From Rikenellaceae bacterium (GTDB taxonomy: Bacteria > Bacteroidota > Bacteroidia > Bacteroidales > Rikenellaceae): a DNA stretch of 64,000 nt. This document shows, one piece after another, positions 41,145-49,785 of the stretch (the stretch's first letter is position 1; the number at the start of each line of letters is the position of its first letter). Position numbers and translations under genes: made by a program. The notes beneath the pieces were generated by a model that made no database searches, was not told the DNA's origin, and was given only the letters and a program-made list of their open reading frames with translations. Where the stretch lies: assembly GCA_015060045.1 (NCBI GenBank), contig SUZH01000008.1, positions 36,092 to 100,091 of the forward strand. Direction: 5' to 3'.

Positions 41145-41458
41145 TGATTGTAAGTATTAAATGTTGCATCCGAAAGGAAGAGGTCGGCTTCGTAGAACTC
41201 GCTCCAGCTCGAAAGCTCCTCTTCGCTCATCTGTTCCGTATATTCGTAAAGGGCCAGGGTTGGTTCGTCGGCGGAGTGCAGGCCGACAAGCCCCACCACC
41301 AGACATGCTGCGGCCGCAGCTCCACCGATCCACCACCTTGTGTGGCGGGTATTCGTCCCGACAGTCTGCCGTATGAGCTCCGCTTGCTGCTGCTCGAAGA
41401 ACCCCTCGGGTACGCTGTAGGGCATTCGTTTACCCACTTTATTCCAACTATTCTCCAT
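41141..41458 (-). CDS. Putative anti-sigma-like single-TM protein
   Basis: PYSVPEGFFEQQQ, TM WWIGGAAAAACLVVGLVGL; overlaps neighbour by 4 nt, follows ECF sigma gene. Confidence 0.6.
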   Translation of the reverse strand: MENSWNKVGKRMPYSVPEGFFEQQQAELIRQTVGTNTRHTRWWIGGAAAAACLVVGLVGLHSADEPTLALYEYTEQMSEEELSSWSEFYEADLFLSDATFNTYNQ

Positions 41459-41462
41459 CTCG

Positions 41463-41951
41463 TTACTCCTCTAAATAGGTTTGTATGCGTTTCGTGGCGT
41501 TGTGATAGGCCACGCGACAACTCTGCGGGGTGGAGTCGACCACGCGGGCGATCTCCTCGTAGCTCATCTCGTCGTAGTAGCGCAGCGTAAAGACCGTGCG
41601 TTGCTGCTCCGAAAGGGTGAGGATGGCTTGCTGGAAGCGTAGAAGCCCCTCATCTTCATAATCGACATAACTGCTCCCCTGCAGTCGCTCCAGCAACATG
41701 TCTGACAGCTCCTCGGTCGAGAGCGGATGAATGCGGTGGCGCTGCAGGTGACGATAGGCTGCGTGCGTGGCGATCCTGTAGAGCCAACTTCGTACGGCTC
41801 CCTCATCGCGCAGCGTATCGAGTTTCTGCCACGCCTGCAACAGCGACTCCTGCAACAGATCACGCGCATCCTCGTGGTTCACCACCAGGCGGCGCAGGTG
41901 CCAATAGAGCGGCTCCTGATACTTTTTGATTAGTTGCGTGAAGTCCAACAT
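41463..41951 (-). CDS. ECF-type RNA polymerase sigma factor
   Basis: NHEDARDLLQESLLQAWQKLDTLRDEGAVRSWLYRIATHAAYRHLQR; YDEMSYEEIARVVDSTPQSCRVAYHNATKRIQ. Confidence 0.93.
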   Translation of the reverse strand: MLDFTQLIKKYQEPLYWHLRRLVVNHEDARDLLQESLLQAWQKLDTLRDEGAVRSWLYRIATHAAYRHLQRHRIHPLSTEELSDMLLERLQGSSYVDYEDEGLLRFQQAILTLSEQQRTVFTLRYYDEMSYEEIARVVDSTPQSCRVAYHNATKRIQTYLEE

Positions 41952-42049
41952 CCTTTTTGTCGATTTGCTGTGGATTAAGATACAAATTTTCGCCCAATGT
42001 TAATGATCTGACAGTAAAAAAAATCTTTTTTGATCTCGTTGGCCGAAAA

Positions 42050-42081
42050 TTTGGAGAAGCCGATAATTCGTTGTACCTTTG
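42050..42081 (+). promoter_or_regulatory. Bacteroidetes-type promoter of greA
   Basis: TTTG (42050-42053) - 20 nt - TACCTTTG (42074-42081). Confidence 0.6.
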
Positions 42082-42170
42082 TGGTGTAATACATGAGGGT
42101 TCTGACCTGTCGCAGGGTCAGGATTCTTCTTTTTGTTGTGTGTAAGAAAACTAAAAAACTAAATACAACT

Positions 42171-42647
42171 ATGGCAAAAGAGATTATCTACCTGACCGCC
42201 GAGGGCTACAAGAAGCTCAAGGATGAGTTGGATCACATGCGTTCGGTTGAGCGTCCTGCAGCATCGGCTGCGATTGCCGAGGCACGCGACAAGGGTGACC
42301 TTTCCGAGAACGCCGAGTATGATGCTGCCCGCGAGGCCCAGGGCCTGCTGGAGATGCGCATCGCTAAGCTGGAGGATACGCTGGCCAACGCCCGCGTGAT
42401 CGACGAGACGAAGATCGACCGATCGAAGGTGCAGATCCTCAGCAAAGTAACCCTGCTGAACAAGAACAATAACAAGCAGGTGACCTACACCATCGTAGCC
42501 GAGCATGAGGCTAACCTCCGCGAGGGTAAGCTCGCTATCGGCACCCCCATTGCCAAGGCCCTCCTGGGTCACAAGAAGGGTGAGTCGGTTGAGGTAACCG
42601 TCCCTGCAGGGGTGATTACCTTTGAGATTCTGGACATCTCAATCTAG
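42171..42647 (+). CDS. greA: Transcription elongation factor GreA
   Basis: MAKEIIYLTAEGYKKLKDELDHMRS; ARDKGDLSENAEYDAAREAQ; start 42171 preferred over 42093. Confidence 0.96.
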   Translation: MAKEIIYLTAEGYKKLKDELDHMRSVERPAASAAIAEARDKGDLSENAEYDAAREAQGLLEMRIAKLEDTLANARVIDETKIDRSKVQILSKVTLLNKNNNKQVTYTIVAEHEANLREGKLAIGTPIAKALLGHKKGESVEVTVPAGVITFEILDISI

Positions 42648-42776
42648 GTTTTCCCATTTTATGCGGAACCTTCCGCACTTTATTTGCAAGCCCCGAATGG
42701 GACGTACGCCAAGTACTACCCATCCGGGGCTTACTGCGTAAATCGCGAAATCTTCTCGCCTAACATGAGAAAACGG
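42648..42776 (+). repeat. Long imperfect palindrome, element D (3' of greA), diverged apex
   Basis: AAGCCCCGAATGGGACGTAC-GCCAA-GTACTACCCATCCGGGGCTT core; outer arms TTTTATGCGGAACCTTCCGCACTTT / CTCGCCTAACATGAG resemble element A. Confidence 0.78.
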
Positions 42777-42843
42777 ACTTTGCTCAATCTGCTCCTCTAA
42801 AATCAAAAACGTTGTGGTGCTGATGCCCCATGGCTGTCTTTTT

Positions 42844-42873
42844 TTTGTTTTTTCGAAATTTGTACTATCTTTG
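42844..42873 (+). promoter_or_regulatory. Candidate promoter upstream of rho
   Basis: TTTG (42844-42847) - 18 nt - TATCTTTG (42866-42873). Confidence 0.45.
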
Positions 42874-42950
42874 CATGTGATTCCGTGTGCGACAACCGTT
42901 CTATTGTCGTCGATTTATCCCTGACTAAACTTATTTTGAAATAACGCTTT

Positions 42951-44591
42951 ATGCATGAATTAGAAGCTCTTGAGGCAAAAAGTCTGCCCGAGTTGAAGCA
43001 AATAGCCAAAGCACTGGGTATCGATGCCCGTCTGCGACGCAGTGAGTTGATTCGCCAAATTAGTGGCGGCCAGGCTGACGCGCCGGCCCAGACGGCAGAT
43101 ACCTCGCTCGAACCTGCATCCGCAACAGCTGCCGAGGAACAGAAACGTCGAGGTCGTCGTCCGCGTCTGCAAAAGGTGGAGGTGCCGACTCCGCAACCGC
43201 AATCGGAGGAGCCGACCGTGGTGGTGGAAAATCAGGCTGAACAGGCGAAAACGACATCTGAAGAGCAGCATCCTGCTGAACATGAGGCTGTAAAGCCCGA
43301 ACCGAAACGTCGTGGCCGCAAGCCCAAGCAGCGTCCCGAAACCGTAGAATCGCACCCCGAGATTGCCGCGACAGAGCCGACGGCCAAAGCGGAAACACCT
43401 GCTACACAACCTTTGCGTTCGCAGCCGATTCATCGTTCGGCCCTCGATGAGGAGGTGATCACGAAGGATGATTTTGTGGGTGAGATTGAGGGTGAAGGCG
43501 TGCTCGAGATCATGCAGGATGGCTACGGATTCCTCCGCTCGGCCGACTACAACTACCTCAATTCGCCCGACGATGTTTATGTTTCGCCCTCGCAGATCAA
43601 ACTCTTTGGCCTGAAGGCGGGTGATACGGTGAGCGGTTCGATCCGTCCGCCGAAGGAGGGCGAGAAGTACTTCCCGCTTGTGCGTGTGAATGAAATCAAC
43701 GGTCTGAAGCCCGAATTTGTGCGCGATCGCGTGCAGTTCGAGTACCTGACGCCGCTCTTCCCGAGCGAGAAATTCTGCCTCACGGGCAACGGACACAATA
43801 CCTTGTCAAACCGCGTGGTCGATCTCTTCTCGCCCATCGGTAAGGGACAGCGCGCGCTGATCGTAGCCCAGCCCAAAACGGGTAAGACGATGCTCCTGCA
43901 ATCCATCGCCAATGCCATCGCCGATAACCATCCCGAGGTCTATATGATTGTGTTGCTGATCGATGAGCGTCCCGAGGAGGTAACCGAAATGGCCCGCAAC
44001 GTCAAGGCCGAGGTGGTTGCTTCGACCTTCGATGAGCAGGCTTCGCGCCACGTCAAGGTTGCCGAGATGGTGCTCGAAAAGGCGAAGCGCATGGTCGAGT
44101 GCGGCCACGATGTGGTGATCTTCCTCGACTCGATTACCCGCCTGGCACGTGCCTACAACTCCGTGCAGCCCGCTTCGGGTAAGGTGCTTTCGGGTGGTGT
44201 GGATGCCAATGCGTTGCATAAGCCGAAGCGATTCTTCGGTGCGGCGCGTAATACCGAGGAGCGAGGTTCGCTGACGATCATCGCCACGGCCCTGATCGAT
44301 ACCGGCTCGAAGATGGATGAGGTGATCTTCGAGGAGTTCAAGGGTACGGGTAACATGGAGCTCCAGCTCGATCGCCGCCTGGCCAACAAACGCATCTACC
44401 CGGCTGTCGATCCCATTGCGTCAAGTACGCGTCGTGAGGATCTGCTCCTTTCGCGCGAGGTGATGAACCGTACGTGGGTGTTGCGTAAGTACCTCTCGGA
44501 TATGACCCCCGTGGAGGCGATGGAGTTCCTGCAGAAGCAGATGAGTCTGTCGGATACGAACGAGGAGTTCCTCGTGACGATGAATCAATAA
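42951..44591 (+). CDS. rho: Transcription termination factor Rho with long disordered N-terminal insertion
   Basis: [46 protein letters not shown]; basic/acidic/Gln-rich insertion. Confidence 0.96.
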   Translation: MHELEALEAKSLPELKQIAKALGIDARLRRSELIRQISGGQADAPAQTADTSLEPASATAAEEQKRRGRRPRLQKVEVPTPQPQSEEPTVVVENQAEQAKTTSEEQHPAEHEAVKPEPKRRGRKPKQRPETVESHPEIAATEPTAKAETPATQPLRSQPIHRSALDEEVITKDDFVGEIEGEGVLEIMQDGYGFLRSADYNYLNSPDDVYVSPSQIKLFGLKAGDTVSGSIRPPKEGEKYFPLVRVNEINGLKPEFVRDRVQFEYLTPLFPSEKFCLTGNGHNTLSNRVVDLFSPIGKGQRALIVAQPKTGKTMLLQSIANAIADNHPEVYMIVLLIDERPEEVTEMARNVKAEVVASTFDEQASRHVKVAEMVLEKAKRMVECGHDVVIFLDSITRLARAYNSVQPASGKVLSGGVDANALHKPKRFFGAARNTEERGSLTIIATALIDTGSKMDEVIFEEFKGTGNMELQLDRRLANKRIYPAVDPIASSTRREDLLLSREVMNRTWVLRKYLSDMTPVEAMEFLQKQMSLSDTNEEFLVTMNQ

Positions 44592-44613
44592 AAACAACTA
44601 AAGCTATACTAAG

Positions 44614-45384
44614 ATGAAGAGACTTTTGTTATTGATGCTGGGTGTTGCAGCTTCGCTGAACGCCTTTGCATGGGGCCAGAAGGGCCACGATGTAGTTGCC
44701 TATATCGCCGAGTGTCACTTGACGCCGACGGCTGCCGAGAAGGTGGGAGCCGTGCTGGGTGGCCGCTCGTTGGTCTATTACGCGAATTGGATGGATAACG
44801 CCAGCAATACGCCGGCTTATGCCCATACCAAGACGTGGCACTACATGAATATCGATGAGGGCGAAACACTCGAGACGCAGCCTCGCCACCCGAAGGGTGA
44901 TCTCTTGACGGCCATCGAGTCGATCACGAAGGAGATCGAGAAGGGCAAGTGGAGCGAGCAGGAGCATTTCGACGGTCTGCGTATGCTGATTCACCTGGTG
45001 GGTGATCTGCATTGCCCGATGCATGCCGGTCGTTCGACCGACCGCGGTGGCAACAATGTGCCGGTACTCTTCTTTAAGCGCGAGACCAACCTGCACTCGA
45101 TTTGGGACTCGTCACTCGTTGAGTCGGCCCACAATTGGAGCTACTCGGAGTGGCAATGGAACCTGGATCGCGTGACGGAGGAGTTCGCCGCCCAGGTGCA
45201 GGCCGGTACGCCCGAGGAGTGGTTTGAGCAGACCGTGGCGCTCGCCAAGCGCATCTACGAGGTAACGCCCGAGGGTACGACCGTTTCGTACGATTACGTG
45301 AATGCCATGACGCCCGTCATCGAGCAACAGCTCCTCTTTGGTGGCCTGCGCTTGGCCGCCTTGCTGAACGCCTTGTATCAGTAG
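44614..45384 (+). CDS. S1/P1-type nuclease
   Basis: WGQKGHDVVAYIAECHLTP; LVGDLHCPMHAGRSTDRGGNNVPV; NLHSIWDSSL. Confidence 0.92.
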   Translation: MKRLLLLMLGVAASLNAFAWGQKGHDVVAYIAECHLTPTAAEKVGAVLGGRSLVYYANWMDNASNTPAYAHTKTWHYMNIDEGETLETQPRHPKGDLLTAIESITKEIEKGKWSEQEHFDGLRMLIHLVGDLHCPMHAGRSTDRGGNNVPVLFFKRETNLHSIWDSSLVESAHNWSYSEWQWNLDRVTEEFAAQVQAGTPEEWFEQTVALAKRIYEVTPEGTTVSYDYVNAMTPVIEQQLLFGGLRLAALLNALYQ

Positions 45385-45403
45385 GAGTGCTGTTCAAAAA
45401 TAG

Positions 45404-45440
45404 GGAGCCGGATAAGTGATGCTTATCCGGCTCCTTCATT
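45404..45440. terminator. Bidirectional terminator
   Basis: GGAGCCGGATAAG-TGATG-CTTATCCGGCTCC followed by T-rich tract. Confidence 0.85.
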
Positions 45441-45454
45441 TTTTTTGTGACGGC

Positions 45455-46300
45455 TTACTTCATCTTTTGGCGGAAACGAGTGGGAGAAAGGCCCGTTTGT
45501 TTGCGGAAGAAACGCCCCAAATAGCTTTGGTCGGGGAAGTTGAGGCGGTAGGCGATCTCCTGCACCGAGAGGTCGGTGGTCTGCAATAGGCTCTTTATCT
45601 CCAGCAGGACCGTGTGGTCGATGATCTCCTTGGCGGTATGATTTGTCACACTGCGCACGATGGACGAGAGATAGCGGGTCGATATACAGAGCTGTTCAGC
45701 GTAGTAGCTAACCTCGCGCTCCTCGGCGTAGTGGCGACCGACCAGATCCATGAAGCGGGCAAAGATCTCCTGCTGGCGCGAGGTGTTTTCGGTCTGACGG
45801 AGCTGCTCACCTGCTCGGCGCAACACGAGGTCGTAGGCCTCCAGCAGGGCATTTTGCAGGCGGTTTTTGGTGATGATGTTGCGAAAACGATTCTCCTTAT
45901 CACGGTAGCTGTATTCGATGATGAGCATCCACATATCCAGCTTTTTGTACCCCTCGCTGTCCAACATCTGAATGGGGTTGGCCTTCATGAGGCGTATGAA
46001 TTCGATCGGAATACGGTAGGCGGCCTCCAAAAAGAGTTCGGAGGAGAAGGCAAAGTAGCACACCTCGAAGTCGGCCGAACGGTTGCGACAATGTAGAATC
46101 GTATTGGGTAGCACGACCAACGATTGGTAACGTTTCAGGGTGATCGGATGATCGTCAAGCAGGAGCGAAGCGCGTCCCTTGCGGCAAAGAATGACGGCAC
46201 CCGATTCGAGACGACCCTGAAAATCCTCCAAGCAGGCAAAATTGCTTTCGCCCACCGAGAATTGCTCGTCGGTCGCCAAGAGAAATGGATTGTGCATCAT
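45455..46300 (-). CDS. AraC family transcriptional regulator
   Basis: C-terminal HTH: LSVQEIAYRLNFPDQSYLGRFFRKQTGLSPTRFRQKMK. Confidence 0.92.
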   Translation of the reverse strand: MMHNPFLLATDEQFSVGESNFACLEDFQGRLESGAVILCRKGRASLLLDDHPITLKRYQSLVVLPNTILHCRNRSADFEVCYFAFSSELFLEAAYRIPIEFIRLMKANPIQMLDSEGYKKLDMWMLIIEYSYRDKENRFRNIITKNRLQNALLEAYDLVLRRAGEQLRQTENTSRQQEIFARFMDLVGRHYAEEREVSYYAEQLCISTRYLSSIVRSVTNHTAKEIIDHTVLLEIKSLLQTTDLSVQEIAYRLNFPDQSYLGRFFRKQTGLSPTRFRQKMK

Positions 46301-46519
46301 GATTCTGTGTTAAACGATGAGGCAAAGATAGCAATAATTTCAAATCGGACGAAAAGATGTTCCGAAAAATCCCAATATGCAGGTCAGTTCGTCCGATTTC
46401 TATGACGATAAGGGGAAGAAATTGGGCGAAACAGCGCAGATTTTTCATTTTTCTTGCTATTTTTGTCCTCGATCCCTCTTTAGAGGGAGGCTGAACCTGA
46501 AACCCAAATACACGATGCT

Positions 46520-49500
46520 ATGAAACACATCTTTTTGTCTCTCTTTGCCCTGGTGTCGATCTGCTCGGCCCATGCCTTTACGCCCCAGTGGCTGCGTTAT
46601 CCCGTGATTTCACCCGATGGTGCAACGGTAGTCTTCTCCTACAAGGGAAATCTGTGGGCTGTCCCGACCGCAGGAGGTGAAGCGCGCCAGCTCACCTCGA
46701 ATACGGCCTATGACTATGCCCCCGTCTTCTCCCCCGATGGGTGTGAGATCGCCTTTGCCTCGGATCGTCGTGGTAATTTCGATCTCTATACGATGCCCCT
46801 TGCAGGCGGTGAGCCGCGTCGCGTGACGACCCACTCCTCGAAGGAGACCCCGTGGTGCTATACGCCCGACGGTAAGGAGATCCTCTTCACGGCTGCTCAG
46901 CAGGATCCGGCTGCGAGTGTGCTCTTTCCGAAGAGCGTGATGACGGAGCTTTATGCCGTGAGTCGTCAGGGTGGTCGCCCGCGTCAGGTGTTGGCTACGC
47001 CGGCCGAGGAGGTCCATTTCGTCGGTACAACCGGCAGCTTCGTGTACCAGGATTGCAAGGGTGGCGAGAATATTTGGCGTAAGCACCACACCTCCTCCAT
47101 TACGCGCGATTTGTGGCTCTATGCCGATGGCAAGCATACGAAACTCACCTCGTTCGAGGGGGAGGATCGTCAGCCCCGCCTCTCGGCCGATGGTAAGACG
47201 GTCTACTACCTCAGCGAACAGGGTGGTTCGTTCAACGTCTACTCCTTCCCGCTGGCAGATCCCACGGCCGTGAAGCGTCTGACAAACCATAAAACGCACC
47301 CCGTACGCTTCCTCTCGGTGGCTGCGGATGGTACGCTCTGTTATACCTATGACGGTGATATCTACCTCAAGAAGGGGAGTACAGCACCGCGCAAGTTGGC
47401 CGTTACGATGACCTCTGATGATGTCTCGGCCGATCGCCAGTTGCTGCCCGTCAGAATGGGTAGCGATGCCGCCCTGTCGCCCGATGGCAAGCAGCTCGCT
47501 TTTGTCTTCCGTGGCGAAATCTTTGTCACCTCGACCGATTATGCCACGACGAAACAGATTACCCATACGGCCGCCTCGGAGGCCGATGTCTGCTTCTCGC
47601 CCGATGGTCGCAAGTTGGCCTACGCCTCGGAGCGTGACGGCAAGTGGCAGATCTTTACGGCCGAACTGAGCCGCAAGGAGGATGTCAATTTTGCCTACGC
47701 TACGACCGTTGTGGAGAAGCCCGTCTTCAAGGATAATAAACTCGATCGTCGTGCACCGCTCTTCTCGCCCGACGGCAAGGAGCTCTCCTACATCGAGAAC
47801 CGCGATCGCCTGATGGTGCTCACGCTGGCTTCGGGCAAGACGCGTCAGATTACCGACGGCGAGCAGTGTTACTCGACGGCCGGTGGATTTAACTACACGT
47901 GGTCGCCCGATGGTAAGTGGTTCGCCATGAGCTACACGGGTAACGGCCATGAGCCTTATACCGATATCGGCATTGTCTCGACGGCGGGTGGTGAACCGAT
48001 CCACAACCTGACGAATAGCGGTTATACCGACTCCTCGCCGCAGTGGGTGCTGGGCGGTGATGCCATCCTCTTCACGTCGGAGCGCTACGGCATGCGTAAC
48101 CACGCCTCGTGGGGTACGTTGCGCGATGTGATGATCGTCTTCCTCAACCGCGAGGCGTACGACCGTTTCCGCCTGACGAAGGAGGATCGCGAGTTGGAGA
48201 AGGAGCTCGAAAAGATTGCCAAGGAGGGCGAAAAGAAGGAGGCTGCGGGTGCCGATAAGGAGACCAAGAAGCCTGCGAAACCCGCTGCAAAAGCTGCCAA
48301 GGAGATTGTCGTGGAGTTGCGCGACATCGAGGATCGCATCATGCGCCTGACGCCCACCTCGTCGCAGTTGGGAGCCGCCACGCTCAACAAGGAGGGTACG
48401 ATCCTCTACTACCAGGCCGCTTATGAAGGGCCGATGAGTCTGTGGCAGCTGGATCTCGAGAAGCACATGCCGACCAAGATCGGTGCCGCCTCGGGACGTA
48501 TGGTGTGGGACGACAAGCAGACGACCCTCTACCTGCTTGGCGCGCGTGCCATGAAGATGAAGCCCGCCACGAAAAAGCTGGAGCCGATTACGGCAACGGC
48601 CGAGCTGATGCTGGATCGCGCAGCCGAGCGTGCCTATATGTTCGATCGCGTCTATCGCCAGGAGAAGGCGCGTTTCTACAACGTGAAGATGCACGGTGTG
48701 GATTGGGAGATGTTGCGGGATGCCTATGCCAAATTCCTGCCCCACATCGGCAATAATTACGACTTTGCCGAGCTGCTCAGCGAGTGGCTGGGCGAGCTGA
48801 ACGTTTCACATACGGGTAGCGGCTACCGCGCCCCTGCCGTGCCGACGGCCGACGTGACGGCCGACCTGGGTCTCTTCTTCGAGCAGGGTTATACGGGTGA
48901 CGGCCTGCAGGTGGCAGAGGTGATTGCCGGTGGTCCGTTCGACCGCGCCTCGTCGAAGCTCGCAGCCGGTGACCTCATCACGGCCATCGACGGTATGCCG
49001 ATCCAGGCGGGTGCGGATTACTTCCCGATGCTCAATCGCAAGGCGGGTAAGCGTACGCTGATTACGATTCGCAAATCCTCGGGTGAGGAGATCCAGGAGG
49101 TGGTGAAACCCATCACGCAGGCTGCACGCGCCACGCTGCTCTACAAGCGCTGGGTGAAGCATGCTGCTGCCGAGGTGGAGCGCCTGTCGGGTGGTCGCCT
49201 GGGGTATGTGCACATCGAGTCGATGGCCGATCCGAGCTTCCGCACGATCTACTCCGACATTCTGGGTCGCTACAACAAGATGGAGGGTATCGTAATCGAT
49301 ACGCGCTTCAACGGTGGCGGTCGCATGCACGAGGATATCGAGGTGCTGTTCAGCGGTGAGAAGTACCTCACGCAGGAGGTGCGTGGTAAGGATGCCTGCG
49401 ATATGCCTTCGCGCCGTTGGAACAAGGCCTCGATCATGATCATGGGCGAGGCGAACTACTCGAATGCGCATGGTACGCCGTGGGTCTATAAATATAAGAA

Positions 49501-49756
49501 GATCGGCTCGCTGGTCGGTATGCCCGTGCCGGGAACGATGACGAGCGTGAATTGGGAGACGTTGCAGGATCCGACCCTCTACTTCGGTATTCCGGTGGTG
49601 GGTTATCGTACGGCCGACGGTTCGTACCTGGAGAATAAGCAGCTGGAGCCCGATGTGAAGGTCGAGAACAGCAAGGAGTTGGTTGTAACGGGCCGTGACG
49701 AGCAGCTTGAGGCTGCCGTGACGCAGTTGCTGAAAGAGATTGACGCTGCGAAATAA
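46520..49756 (+). CDS. Tricorn-like S41 family peptidase
   Basis: 1078 aa, signal peptide, propeller, PDZ (GDLITAIDGMPIQAG), S41 core EANYSNAHGTPWVYKYKKIGSLVG. Confidence 0.9.
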   Translation: MKHIFLSLFALVSICSAHAFTPQWLRYPVISPDGATVVFSYKGNLWAVPTAGGEARQLTSNTAYDYAPVFSPDGCEIAFASDRRGNFDLYTMPLAGGEPRRVTTHSSKETPWCYTPDGKEILFTAAQQDPAASVLFPKSVMTELYAVSRQGGRPRQVLATPAEEVHFVGTTGSFVYQDCKGGENIWRKHHTSSITRDLWLYADGKHTKLTSFEGEDRQPRLSADGKTVYYLSEQGGSFNVYSFPLADPTAVKRLTNHKTHPVRFLSVAADGTLCYTYDGDIYLKKGSTAPRKLAVTMTSDDVSADRQLLPVRMGSDAALSPDGKQLAFVFRGEIFVTSTDYATTKQITHTAASEADVCFSPDGRKLAYASERDGKWQIFTAELSRKEDVNFAYATTVVEKPVFKDNKLDRRAPLFSPDGKELSYIENRDRLMVLTLASGKTRQITDGEQCYSTAGGFNYTWSPDGKWFAMSYTGNGHEPYTDIGIVSTAGGEPIHNLTNSGYTDSSPQWVLGGDAILFTSERYGMRNHASWGTLRDVMIVFLNREAYDRFRLTKEDRELEKELEKIAKEGEKKEAAGADKETKKPAKPAAKAAKEIVVELRDIEDRIMRLTPTSSQLGAATLNKEGTILYYQAAYEGPMSLWQLDLEKHMPTKIGAASGRMVWDDKQTTLYLLGARAMKMKPATKKLEPITATAELMLDRAAERAYMFDRVYRQEKARFYNVKMHGVDWEMLRDAYAKFLPHIGNNYDFAELLSEWLGELNVSHTGSGYRAPAVPTADVTADLGLFFEQGYTGDGLQVAEVIAGGPFDRASSKLAAGDLITAIDGMPIQAGADYFPMLNRKAGKRTLITIRKSSGEEIQEVVKPITQAARATLLYKRWVKHAAAEVERLSGGRLGYVHIESMADPSFRTIYSDILGRYNKMEGIVIDTRFNGGGRMHEDIEVLFSGEKYLTQEVRGKDACDMPSRRWNKASIMIMGEANYSNAHGTPWVYKYKKIGSLVGMPVPGTMTSVNWETLQDPTLYFGIPVVGYRTADGSYLENKQLEPDVKVENSKELVVTGRDEQLEAAVTQLLKEIDAAK

Positions 49757-49785
49757 GCCCTACCGTATTGCTAAAATTCAATAAG

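Noticed and set aside
46610-48745. 711-aa minus-strand ORF
   Set aside because: Antisense shadow of the tricorn-like protease gene.
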